Both the position numbers and the translations under genes were made by a program. From an uncultured Prevotellaceae bacterium (GTDB lineage: Bacteria; Bacteroidota; Bacteroidia; Bacteroidales; UBA932): 64,000 nucleotides of DNA. Below are positions 7,830 through 16,401 of this stretch, piece after piece; the stretch's first letter is position 1, and the number at the start of each line of letters is the position of its first letter. The stretch covers positions 1 to 64,000 of the forward strand of contig CAMVFZ010000006.1 in the NCBI GenBank assembly GCA_947166905.1, given 5' to 3'. A model generated the notes under the pieces. The model was given only the letters and a program-made list of their open reading frames with translations. It had not been told where the DNA came from and ran no database searches.

Positions 7830-8339
7830 TCAGTACAATATATAAACAGGCTCATTTTGAAGGGTCTTTTGTCGCGCCCACTCTTCTTCATCGTAAGTTG
7901 TTAAAGCATAATAATGTTTTCTATCTTTCCATTTATGGACATGAATACGTTTATCGGTATTAGCAACAGGAAATCTAAACAGAACATACCGTATCCTATC
8001 ATAAGACATGGTTTCTTCATAAACTACTTCATTATTCTTGAAAACAACGACTCGGTTTTCATGATAAGACACGTCTGTACTATTGTATTCTCTTCCGATT
8101 ATGTCCTCTATACTTTCAACAGCGCTAAAACCCTCTTTTCTTTTAGCAAAGCTGAATTCTCCAAAAACATAGAAACTGTCTATCGGCATATTAAGGACCT
8201 CTTCTAGATTAATGCTAGTTGAATCTTTAAAATCAAGATGTTCAAGATAGTTGTATATTTTCTTATCCTTGTAAGAATTACAAGATACGAGTAATGTACT
8301 TAAGAATAATACAAAAGCTTCTCTAATTTTCTTTTCCAT
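7830..8339 (-). CDS. Putative lipoprotein immunity protein for RHS tip A
   Basis: 169 aa starting MEKKIREAFVLFLSTLLVSC, a lipoprotein signal with lipobox LVSC. It overlaps the end of the RHS gene by 17 bp, indicating translational coupling. The family is not recognised; the immunity role is inferred from position. It is followed by the first array hairpin. Confidence 0.6.
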   Translation of the reverse strand: MEKKIREAFVLFLSTLLVSCNSYKDKKIYNYLEHLDFKDSTSINLEEVLNMPIDSFYVFGEFSFAKRKEGFSAVESIEDIIGREYNSTDVSYHENRVVVFKNNEVVYEETMSYDRIRYVLFRFPVANTDKRIHVHKWKDRKHYYALTTYDEEEWARQKTLQNEPVYILY

Positions 8340-9897
8340 ATTGTTTTAGTTTTTTTAATTCTTCCATCGCTTTTTTCCATTCTTCTTCGGATATCTTTTT
8401 CTGAACGACGCGATACATTCCGTCAGAGCCCTCCACTTCCCATAAGCCATTCTCCTTTGTATAGTCCAAAACTTTTGAAACAAGTTCTTGTACCGAGGAA
8501 AAACCACCAGAACCAATTTCTTGACCAATTAAATTGTTTTTCATATCAGCAACAGTATCGGCATCATCAGGATTAGAATAAGTTTTTTCTTCAGAGAGGT
8601 CAAAATCTGTTCTATTCTCATGCGCTATTCCAATCTGTTGAGCTTGGTCCTTGCCGTATTTATTTGTAATTATTCCTTGCCATATCGTATGACGGAGAGC
8701 ATTGCCAGTATTTCCAGTTCCTATATACTCTTTTCCCATTGATTTGGAGAGATTGATCGCAAAATTAGAAGCTGTAGTGGAAATATTTCTACGGCCTTCC
8801 TTGTAGAATCCAACCTCAAAAGCTATCACGGGGTTTTTGACACTATATATAAAAGTCTTTATTGTTCTGGATGAATTAATATAGTTACAAACTTTTTGTG
8901 CCGTATAAATAGGAAGTATCGGCATTGGGTATTTTGGGAAAACCATTCTCCCTTCCGGATCCACAAGATTCACCGGATTGCCGGCGCAGTAGGCATAAGG
9001 GCTGATGCTGTAGTACTTCTCTGCCAGAGGGTCCGGAGATGTGAAGGCACCCGTATTGGACTGGAATCTGGCGCCGGAGTCATACAGGTTCACTCCAAAT
9101 CTCTGCTGCAGCTCCTTCCCTCCGTAAAGATAGTCATTAGTTTCGACATTAGTTCCATTTCCGCCTAAATGTTCACCATAAGGCAAAAATTCGTGGTGTT
9201 TTTGAACGGAACCATCTGGTCCAACTTCTACTCTGACGCTGCCAAGATGATCCGTTATATAAACAACGGAATAAAACGCATTACCATCATCCTCAATCTC
9301 TTCTTCCTCTTCAATCGGCTCATCTGGGAAAATACCTCCTGAGATCATTTCAGGATCTGGTTCTGGCTCATCAGGTTCAATAATAGGCATTTCTCCATGG
9401 GCGGCATTATTTTCATTTGCGTAGAATCTTCCACCATCGTATGCAATACTTTCTAAGGAGTAGGTGTTGCCTCCTTCAACCACATATCTAAAACTACCGT
9501 CATAGAGATATCCATTTTCATTGCTATCCAATGCAGAGCGCTTGATTCCGTCTGCCAGATAGCAGTAATCGACCAAATGATCCATCACCAATGGCAATGA
9601 TACTGACGAGGGAAGACCAATAACGTTGTATGCAATCTGAAGGCCTTCATGCCCTTCACTGGTCACATTGCCACTGGCATCATACTGGAAACCATTACGA
9701 TGATTACTCCCTCCATATGTAAACGAGATGGTCTGAGGTGTGAGTCCTACGCCGCATCGTTGCATAGACAGTAAATTACCATTCCTGTCATAAGAAATTT
9801 GTCTCTCTGTATTAAGGTTCTCGGCCGTTGTACCCAGTAAAGAGAACTGCTCCGCACCAGTCAATCTGGACAAACCGTCATAAGTATAAGTGTACAC
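8323..9897 (-). CDS. 5'-truncated RHS repeat protein with DUF6973-like toxin tip A
   Basis: About 524 aa. RHS/YD repeats occupy roughly residues 1-150 (YTYDGLSRL, YDRNGNLL, YDASGNV), followed by an unusual acidic linker (EPDEPEPDP, EEEEEIEDD), the RHS hallmark core and a tip of ~210 aa. The tip contains GNALRHTIWQGIITNKYG and an AHE motif, as in DUF6973. Full-length RHS proteins usually exceed 1000 aa; here similarity stops at a repeat element (9911-10074), and the only nearby start is a GTG at 9897. This is therefore a truncated C-terminal fragment, probably not secreted by itself. Confidence 0.8.
   Translation of the reverse strand: MYTYTYDGLSRLTGAEQFSLLGTTAENLNTERQISYDRNGNLLSMQRCGVGLTPQTISFTYGGSNHRNGFQYDASGNVTSEGHEGLQIAYNVIGLPSSVSLPLVMDHLVDYCYLADGIKRSALDSNENGYLYDGSFRYVVEGGNTYSLESIAYDGGRFYANENNAAHGEMPIIEPDEPEPDPEMISGGIFPDEPIEEEEEIEDDGNAFYSVVYITDHLGSVRVEVGPDGSVQKHHEFLPYGEHLGGNGTNVETNDYLYGGKELQQRFGVNLYDSGARFQSNTGAFTSPDPLAEKYYSISPYAYCAGNPVNLVDPEGRMVFPKYPMPILPIYTAQKVCNYINSSRTIKTFIYSVKNPVIAFEVGFYKEGRRNISTTASNFAINLSKSMGKEYIGTGNTGNALRHTIWQGIITNKYGKDQAQQIGIAHENRTDFDLSEEKTYSNPDDADTVADMKNNLIGQEIGSGGFSSVQELVSKVLDYTKENGLWEVEGSDGMYRVVQKKISEEEWKKAMEELKKLKQYGKEN
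8951..9180 (-). repeat. RHS core segment, copy A
   Basis: The copy of the ~227-bp core that is continuous with upstream RHS repeats. The preceding residues are LPYGEHLGG instead of FFYGEHLVG, which places the boundary of the orphan copies exactly at the YGEH codons. Confidence 0.9.
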
Positions 9898-9910
9898 TTT
9901 TGGCTGAAGA

Positions 9911-10074
9911 CCGGAGTGTAGGGCGCCGGGGTGGCTTGCGCACCCCCGCGCAAGGGTAGGGGGACGGGGCCCGTTGGATACAAGTTATTTGCGACAGCAA
10001 ATGACGTAGGAGACAATGGGAGGGGCCGGAGAGAGCGAAGCGAACGGAGTTCCCCCGGCGCCCTACACTCCGGA
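9911..10074. mobile_element. 164-bp element with ~20-bp terminal inverted repeats
   Basis: It begins CCGGAGTGTAGGGCGCCGGG and ends with the reverse complement of that sequence. The interior (TIR-free) part is GC-rich and non-coding. It interrupts the RHS homology at its 5' side and abuts the right 130-bp repeat. An inverted partial copy lies at 62-130, and a 12-bp end (CCGGAGTGTAGG) is left at 3255-3266 beside the left 130-bp repeat. It looks like a MITE-like or extragenic palindromic repeat. Confidence 0.65.
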
Positions 10075-10201
10075 CTACAAATATCTCCTAGATTAACCGC
10101 CGATTACGGTCATTTCGCAGGAACGGCAGTCAAAACGCAGTTCCAGGGGGGCACCGTTTCCGGTAAGATACAGGCTGTCCGGACGGTTCTTTGCGGACTG
10201 T
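10072..10201. repeat. Right 130-bp direct repeat (3' end of U32 peptidase gene)
   Basis: Partner of 3265-3394. It includes the stop and the last ~36 codons of the intact U32 gene and marks the right boundary of the RHS island. Confidence 0.85.
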
Positions 10202-11922
10202 TTGGGGCAAAGACCAAGCTCGTGGCGAACACAGTAGCGGGTGCGCATAAGCTCTGCGCCCTGCTGGTGCTTAAGCTCATAAGCACTCACCGGAGCATTG
10301 TACATGCCAGAAGAAATGCTGTTTGCAATATTAGCCTTGTAACCATCGCCAGTCAGTCTTGCCTTAGTATTAAGGCCGATGTTTCTAAGAGGCGCAGCCT
10401 TGCAAGGCAAGGTATCCAACGCCGCGGCAAGATCCCTTCTAAGGGCATTGAGCTGCGCTGCACCAAGATGAGGCAAATCCCCTGAAGAAGGCGCCAAGCT
10501 GGTCTTAAAGACATAATGACCGCTGGATTTTGAGAGCTGTCCGATTAGCATTTCCTCCATCCTGGAGCGGTTCTGAGCAGCCTCTGCCTGCGGGAAATCA
10601 CCGGAAACAGAAACCTTGCGGCCATCGGAAGAAACAGCATCCAATTTAAGAGTAAAGCCTCCGGCCGGGGCCTTGACAGCCTCTGCCACAACAGCTACGT
10701 CAATTACCCTGTGGGATGGCGCTCCGGAGATTTCCTTCTCGAAGGCAGCGCTAATATTGCGGAACAGAGTAATACCCGGAGCAAGGCCGGCAGTCATCTT
10801 GCAAATGATACGGTTACCCTGGCAAACATCGCCACGAAAACCACAGATAGCGCCACCGGCGGCAAAAGCAAAGCCATCGCCGTTGGCAAGAGTAGCCCGG
10901 GTTGCAACCGTAACCTCTGCGCGGCCGCCAGGAAGAGGCTTTACAGCCAGCACCTTTCCAAGCTGCTCGCCCATACTCTTGGGCGCCTCCTGACTGCTCC
11001 ACTGGCCCTTTTTGCCATCTATGAACAACTCTGTATAACCGCGGTTGAAAGTCTTCTCCAATTGGGGCGTAAAGCCAGCTACGCTGCGCCCCGCAGAGGC
11101 GCGGCAGAACTCACCTGGCCGGCGCTCCACAAGGGCGTCAATAGCCTTGGAGTAAGCGGAAACCACGTTTTTAACGTAAGAAATATTTTTGAGACGGCCC
11201 TCAATCTTGAAGGAGCACACGCCTGCGGCAGCCAAATCATCCAGCCTTGAAAGAAGGTTGTAATCCTTAAGTGAAAGCAGCGGGCGGTCTTTAATCAGAA
11301 TCTTTCCGGAAGCATCGGCCAGATTGTACCTGCCGCGGCAGGCCTGTATACAAGCCCCGCGATTGGCACTGCGCCCCGCAAGCTTCTCTGAAAGATAGCA
11401 CTGGCCGCTGTAGCATACGCACAGCGCCCCGTGAACGAAGAACTCAATCTCTCCATCAACCGCAGCGCGAATAGCCTTTACCTCATCCAGCGAAAGCTGA
11501 CGCTCCAACACCAGACGGGAGAAGCCGGCAGCCTCCAGCTCTTTAGCCTTTTCCGGAGTACGGATAGCACACTGGGTAGATGCATGAAGAGGTATCCTTA
11601 AACCAGCATCGGCAGCAAGGGCAATGATGGCCGGATCCTGGACAATTAGAGCATCCACGCCGGCCGCTTGCAGGTCCAGAATCAACCTGCGGCAAGCCTC
11701 AAGTTCTTCTTCGAAGACAATAGTATTGACGGTAGCATAGATGCGCGCCCCGAACTTATGGGCATGCGCACACAGCTCACGAATGTCTTCTATGCTATTG
11801 GCGGCATCTTTGCGCGCTCCGTGGGATGGCCCTGCAATATAAACGGCATCGGCACCGCATTCAATTGCCGCGATGCCGATTTCCGTATTTCTTGCCGGCG
11901 CAAGGAGTTCCAGTGCCGTCAT
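10093..11922 (-). CDS. U32 family peptidase / RlhA-like protein
   Basis: 609 aa: N-terminal U32 domain (ELLAPARNTEIGIAAIECGADAVY at the start, FVHGALCVCYSGQC near residue 160-175, a Cys cluster continuing to CIQACRG) followed by a DUF3656-type C-terminal region. U32 proteins of this type are linked to Fe-S-dependent hydroxylation of 23S rRNA (RlhA in E. coli), although they were named collagenase-like peptidases. It lies 9 bp after the TPR gene, probably the same transcript. Its 3' end is duplicated at 3265-3394 and serves as an island boundary. Confidence 0.88.
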   Translation of the reverse strand: MTALELLAPARNTEIGIAAIECGADAVYIAGPSHGARKDAANSIEDIRELCAHAHKFGARIYATVNTIVFEEELEACRRLILDLQAAGVDALIVQDPAIIALAADAGLRIPLHASTQCAIRTPEKAKELEAAGFSRLVLERQLSLDEVKAIRAAVDGEIEFFVHGALCVCYSGQCYLSEKLAGRSANRGACIQACRGRYNLADASGKILIKDRPLLSLKDYNLLSRLDDLAAAGVCSFKIEGRLKNISYVKNVVSAYSKAIDALVERRPGEFCRASAGRSVAGFTPQLEKTFNRGYTELFIDGKKGQWSSQEAPKSMGEQLGKVLAVKPLPGGRAEVTVATRATLANGDGFAFAAGGAICGFRGDVCQGNRIICKMTAGLAPGITLFRNISAAFEKEISGAPSHRVIDVAVVAEAVKAPAGGFTLKLDAVSSDGRKVSVSGDFPQAEAAQNRSRMEEMLIGQLSKSSGHYVFKTSLAPSSGDLPHLGAAQLNALRRDLAAALDTLPCKAAPLRNIGLNTKARLTGDGYKANIANSISSGMYNAPVSAYELKHQQGAELMRTRYCVRHELGLCPKQSAKNRPDSLYLTGNGAPLELRFDCRSCEMTVIGG

Positions 11923-11931
11923 AAAAGTTTA

Positions 11932-12879
11932 TTATTTGCTGAGGGCTTTGATCATTTCGGCAGCCTGAGCGTAACCGAGACCTTCTGCCTTCTTGTAGTA
12001 CTCAAGAGCCTTAGCCTTGTTGGACTGCTGCTGATAGAGAGCACCAACAGTGTAAGCAATAGCACCTGCGTTCTTTGCGTTACCTGCGAGCTCAAGATAT
12101 TTCTCGAAGTTCTTAAGAGCTACGTTGGTCTTGCCGTTCATCTTGGAAGCAGCCTGACCTGCAATCAGGTAAGCATTTGCATTATCCGGAACATATTTGG
12201 CGGCTTCCTCTGCGTCTGCAACTGCATCTGCATACTTCTTTGCCTTGAGGGAAGCGCTAGCCTTTGAAACAAGTGCACCGCCAAGCATCTTTGCAGCATC
12301 TGCGCCCTTGCCGTTAGCCTCTGCTACTGCGAGAGCCTCTTTTGCCTCTGCAATCTGGCCTGCATTTGCATAGCACTGAACCAAACGCATTGCAGCTACA
12401 CCGTGAGTAGGCTCAATCTCAAGAACCTTCTTGTAACCCTCGATTGCAGCAACAAAATCCTTTACCTTAAGGTTGCTCTCTGCGCCGAAGAGGGCGTCTG
12501 CAACCTGGAGCTTGGGAAGAAGGTCTGTAGCCTCTGCTGCAGTCTCATCGTCACCGTACTCTGCAGCAAGCTTGGAAGCCTCTGATACCTGCGCTACTGC
12601 CTCTGCGAACTTTTTCTCGTTGTTCAGCTGTTTGCCGATAGCAAGATAAAGACCAGGGATAACCTTTTTGCAGTTTGCAACCAGTTCTGCACCTTCATCA
12701 CCAAGAGACTCGGCCATTGTAAGAGCCTCTTTGAAAGATGCAAGAGCCTCAACCTTGTTGCCTTCACCCAGCTGGGCGGCACCATTGTTGTAAGATTCGG
12801 TAGCGGTTGCAAGATCCTGAGCGGATACGAAGCCGGCTGTCATAAGCGCAGCAGCCAGAGCGATGATCAATTTTTTCAT
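11932..12879 (-). CDS. Exported tetratricopeptide-repeat protein
   Basis: 315 aa with signal peptide MKKLIIALAAALMTAGFVSA. The rest is Ala-rich helical pairs with several TPR-like units (for example ALASFKEALTMAESLGDEG, then AIEGYKKVLEIEPTHGVA and ALKNFEKYLELAGNA). It is probably a periplasmic scaffold. It is transcribed divergently from the M16-like gene, with a -7 element at 12940-12947. Function is not known beyond the fold. Confidence 0.8.
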   Translation of the reverse strand: MKKLIIALAAALMTAGFVSAQDLATATESYNNGAAQLGEGNKVEALASFKEALTMAESLGDEGAELVANCKKVIPGLYLAIGKQLNNEKKFAEAVAQVSEASKLAAEYGDDETAAEATDLLPKLQVADALFGAESNLKVKDFVAAIEGYKKVLEIEPTHGVAAMRLVQCYANAGQIAEAKEALAVAEANGKGADAAKMLGGALVSKASASLKAKKYADAVADAEEAAKYVPDNANAYLIAGQAASKMNGKTNVALKNFEKYLELAGNAKNAGAIAYTVGALYQQQSNKAKALEYYKKAEGLGYAQAAEMIKALSK

Positions 12880-12939
12880 ATGTCAAAAATTTTATTTGTT
12901 TTCTGAGCATGAGGTGTGTTCTTTCAAACACCCAAGCCG

Positions 12940-12947
12940 CAAATTTA
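12940..12947 (-). promoter_or_regulatory. Promoter of the TPR/U32 operon
   Basis: TAAATTTG on the minus strand fits TAnnTTTG. It is only 12 bp from the divergent promoter at 12960, so the two transcripts may compete. Confidence 0.55.
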
Positions 12948-12959
12948 ATAAAAATATTG

Positions 12960-12967
12960 TATTTTTG
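12960..12967 (+). promoter_or_regulatory. Promoter of the M16-like gene
   Basis: TATTTTTG on the + strand, 21 bp before the ATG at 12989. Confidence 0.6.
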
Positions 12968-12988
12968 TACAAAAGTAGAACCGAATCA

Positions 12989-15763
12989 ATGAAAGTCCGT
13001 TGCCTTAACATATTGTTTTCAGTCCTGTTGGCTATGATTCCAATTATTATGCCAGCGCAGGGTCTCCCGGTTCTTCCCGCAGACAAAAACATAACCACAG
13101 GCACGCTGGACAATGGTATTACCTACTACGTCGTAAACAACAAAACAGAGGTCGGACGTCTTGACATCAGCCTTGTCCAAAGGGCAGGATATTCGTCAGA
13201 GGACAGCCTTTCCCGCGGCAGCTCCGTGGTTCACAGCATAGGCGCGCTGGCATCACTGCCCCGCTTCCAGTCCCCCTCTCCCCTACGTTATCTGATATCC
13301 AACGCAGTATGGCCCGGACCGGAGGGATATGCCACCATCGGCTCCGATGCCACCGTTTTCCGCTTCCGCAATATTCCGGTTACGCCTACCATGGAGGCCG
13401 TGGATTCTACACTGCTGATGGTATTCGAGATTGTAAATGCTGCCCCAGGGGCCGTCAGCGGCCGATATCCCATCGGCTCACAGGCCATTATCCTGGCTGG
13501 CGACATTACCGCTTCTACGGCGGCCGGCAAATTGAATATGCTGTCGATGCTCATAGACAGGAAGGATACCGATGTCATTGAGGACACTTACCGGTGGCAG
13601 TCATCTACAGAGCCTATTATCCGGCAATTGCCTGCGCCCGCCCCGATGCTTGGCACCTTCTCCCTTACCTGGCACAGCCCACGCACCCCGCGCGACCAGA
13701 TGCCAACCATACAGCCGCTGGTTAGCAGCCTGTTCTTCGGGGAGCTTGCCGCGCTTGCAGAAAAGCGTCTTTCAAAGGCCTTCAGGGACGCAGAAATAGC
13801 CGTCACAGGGCTGGGAGCAGAGTACATCGGCGGAGATAAAACCCCTGGAGATGAGACCTTTACCGTACGTGCTACGGTTGCAATGAGAGATTATAAGAAA
13901 GCTGCGCGCCTGATAGTTGCCACGATGGCGGATATTGACCGCAACGGCACCACGCTGGCAGAATACAGGGATATTTCTACTAAAGTCCGTACCGGAATCG
14001 CCCTTACAGGCGGCACGCGCGTACAGACCAACAGCATCTATACAGACAGGTGCCTTTCTTCCTTCCTTTACGGAACATCCCTGGCAACAGACAAAGAAAA
14101 GGCGGAGTATCTGACCGGAAAAGATGTAAATCAGGAGGTTTATCTTAAGCTTTTCAACAACTTCTCCGCCGCCATAATGGACGGCTCCAACAATCTTGTA
14201 GTCACCAGCCAGGCCGATACCACCCTGCTCTCCGTAAAAGATATCAAGCGCTTCCTGGGCCGATGGAACGTAAGTCCGATAGAAGAGACCGCACACATCA
14301 CGGCTCAGTCCGACACCCTAAGCCTGGCGTTTGCGTCGGCACACAAGATTAAGCTAAAGGAAGAGCAGGCAGATCCCATGATTGGCGGACAGGTGCTTAC
14401 CTACTCCAACGGGATGAGGGTCGTTTACAAGAAGACGGACAGCAAGGGAGTCTTCCGTTTCTCCTGGAATATCAAGGGCGGATGGGCTACCATCCCGGAG
14501 CTTAAGCCCGGCGAGGGCGCATACGTGGGCGATATGCTGCTACTTGGTAACATCGGCACGATGAGCGGTCAGAGGTTCAAGGATATGCTGGAGGCCAATG
14601 GCATCAGCCTTACGGTATCGGTTACGCCAAACGATATGAGCCTGCGCGGATCGGCGCCGTCGGACAAACTGCAATTGCTGATGAAGGCGCTGGCAGCCAT
14701 GGCCAACAAACGCTCTCCGGATGCAGGGGCCTTCACCAAATACTGCCACGCTTTGGCCGTTTCCCACCTGCTGAAGGCTAAATCAGACGATAAGCTTAAC
14801 AATCTGCTGGACAGCTTGTTATGTCCTAAAAACAGATACATTTCACAGAAGCTTGATATAGGCCTGCCAAAGAATTTGCCTGTAAAATCAGAGACTTACT
14901 TCAGCCGTCAGTTTTCCAATATGGGTAACGGAGTTCTGATTATTACCGGTGATGTTACGGATGCAGCGCTACGAAAAGCAATGCTCTCATGGCTTGGCCG
15001 CTTCCCTTCCGGTAAGGGTTCCGCTCCGCGCTTCCGTAACGAGGCCGTTTTCAATACCGGCCGCAACAGCAAAACTCTGCCCGCCGCCGACGATGCCAGA
15101 ATCGACCTTGGCTTTACCGTACCGGCAAACTTCAACCAGACCGATTTCATTACGGCCGGAGTCGCTGCAGAAGAGATTGAGAGGGCTGTAAGCGAGTCCG
15201 TAGTACCGCTTGGCTGGTCCTGCAAGGCCAAGTGGAATCTGCTGATGTTCCCCGACGAGCGCCTTACCATGCGCCTGCATCTGCAGCGTCAGGATTATCG
15301 CGGAATGCCCGCTTCACTGGTGCCGGTGGATTCTGTAGAGGTGGTGAAGTCAAAGATAGAATCGGCCTTGGATGAGCTCGCAAGCAAGGGAATCAGCAAA
15401 CAGAAACTTACTCTGGGCAAGGCCCGTATGGTTAGCAACATGAACAGCTGGAAGACGGATCCGCAGTACCTGCTGCGCTTACTGGAGCTCAGATATAATT
15501 ACGGACGTGATTTCCTTACCGGTTTGCAGCAGAAGGCCGATGGCATTAAAAAAGTGGATGTCGATGCAATGATAGGCCGCTTGCTTGCCGGTGGCGTTTC
15601 AGAGATAATAGTACCGCAGAAGCACACGGGAATTACACTAAGAGAGACCGTGCTTCCGGAGCAGGAACTTTATATTCCAAGGCGCACTGAGCCGGAGGAT
15701 TCCACAGGGCTTAGGCAGCTGTTAAAAGAAGTTATGACGCAATGGCAGAGCACGGAACAATAA
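12989..15763 (+). CDS. M16 (insulinase-family) protein lacking the zinc motif
   Basis: About 924 aa, exported (MKVRCLNILFSVLLAMIPIIMPAQG). The ATG at 12989 is preferred over the longer frame because it gives a signal peptide and follows the promoter. Two M16-like halves are recognisable (GTLDNGITYYVVNN at the start, LTYSNGMRVVYKK in the second half). Where active M16 enzymes have HxxEH, this protein reads SSVVHSIGALASLPRF, so the zinc site is absent and the protein is probably non-catalytic, perhaps a partner subunit. It overlaps the next gene by 22 bp. Confidence 0.82.
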   Translation: MKVRCLNILFSVLLAMIPIIMPAQGLPVLPADKNITTGTLDNGITYYVVNNKTEVGRLDISLVQRAGYSSEDSLSRGSSVVHSIGALASLPRFQSPSPLRYLISNAVWPGPEGYATIGSDATVFRFRNIPVTPTMEAVDSTLLMVFEIVNAAPGAVSGRYPIGSQAIILAGDITASTAAGKLNMLSMLIDRKDTDVIEDTYRWQSSTEPIIRQLPAPAPMLGTFSLTWHSPRTPRDQMPTIQPLVSSLFFGELAALAEKRLSKAFRDAEIAVTGLGAEYIGGDKTPGDETFTVRATVAMRDYKKAARLIVATMADIDRNGTTLAEYRDISTKVRTGIALTGGTRVQTNSIYTDRCLSSFLYGTSLATDKEKAEYLTGKDVNQEVYLKLFNNFSAAIMDGSNNLVVTSQADTTLLSVKDIKRFLGRWNVSPIEETAHITAQSDTLSLAFASAHKIKLKEEQADPMIGGQVLTYSNGMRVVYKKTDSKGVFRFSWNIKGGWATIPELKPGEGAYVGDMLLLGNIGTMSGQRFKDMLEANGISLTVSVTPNDMSLRGSAPSDKLQLLMKALAAMANKRSPDAGAFTKYCHALAVSHLLKAKSDDKLNNLLDSLLCPKNRYISQKLDIGLPKNLPVKSETYFSRQFSNMGNGVLIITGDVTDAALRKAMLSWLGRFPSGKGSAPRFRNEAVFNTGRNSKTLPAADDARIDLGFTVPANFNQTDFITAGVAAEEIERAVSESVVPLGWSCKAKWNLLMFPDERLTMRLHLQRQDYRGMPASLVPVDSVEVVKSKIESALDELASKGISKQKLTLGKARMVSNMNSWKTDPQYLLRLLELRYNYGRDFLTGLQQKADGIKKVDVDAMIGRLLAGGVSEIIVPQKHTGITLRETVLPEQELYIPRRTEPEDSTGLRQLLKEVMTQWQSTEQ

Positions 15764-16398
15764 TTCAGATTGGAGATATACTGGTTTCAGAAGAGGTAGT
15801 AACTGAATTCTTCTGCTGCGACTATGAAAAGTGCCGCGGATGCTGCTGCGTGGTAGGCGACGGCGGAGCTCCGCTTCAGGAATCAGAGGCAGAGGAACTT
15901 GAGCGCCTGTACCCTAAATATTCCCCTCTTATGACCGCAGAGGGACGTGAGTCCGCCCAAAAGTCCGGCTTCTTTGAGATTGACCGCGACGGAGAGATAG
16001 TTACCCCGGTAGTGCGCACCCCGCACAAGGTAGAGGGCCTTACCACAATCCCCGGCAGCCCGGATGGCACAGTGGGAACCCCCGGCCTGGAAGACTGCGC
16101 CTACTGCCTGTACGAAAATGGAAACGTTCTCTGCTCCGTTGAACGCTGCTTTTTCCAGGGAAAAATCAAGTTCCGAAAGCCGGCATCCTGCTGGCTTTAC
16201 CCCATCCGCGTAACAAAAATGCCCGGCGGAGGCCAGGCACTCAATTATCATCGCTGGAACATCTGCACCGACGCCGTCGAACGCGGTCGCCGCGAGAACA
16301 TCCGCGTTTATCAGGCCCTGCGCGAACCCCTAATCGCAATCTACGGCGCCGACTTCTACGACGCCCTCGACGCCGCCGCAAAGTATGTAATCGGCTAG
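15742..16398 (+). CDS. DUF3109 family cysteine-rich protein
   Basis: 218 aa. Cysteines are arranged in CCDYEKCRGCCC near the N-terminus, with further Cys in EDCAYCLYE, VLCSVERCFF and NICTDA, matching the DUF3109 family and suggesting a metal or Fe-S site. The role is unknown. It is translationally coupled to the M16-like gene by a 22-bp overlap. Confidence 0.85.
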   Translation: MAEHGTIIQIGDILVSEEVVTEFFCCDYEKCRGCCCVVGDGGAPLQESEAEELERLYPKYSPLMTAEGRESAQKSGFFEIDRDGEIVTPVVRTPHKVEGLTTIPGSPDGTVGTPGLEDCAYCLYENGNVLCSVERCFFQGKIKFRKPASCWLYPIRVTKMPGGGQALNYHRWNICTDAVERGRRENIRVYQALREPLIAIYGADFYDALDAAAKYVIG

Positions 16399-16401
16399 CG
16401 C

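Noticed and set aside
10711..11250. Frames antisense to the U32 peptidase gene
   Set aside because: Shadows of the U32 coding frame, without start context or recognisable domains.
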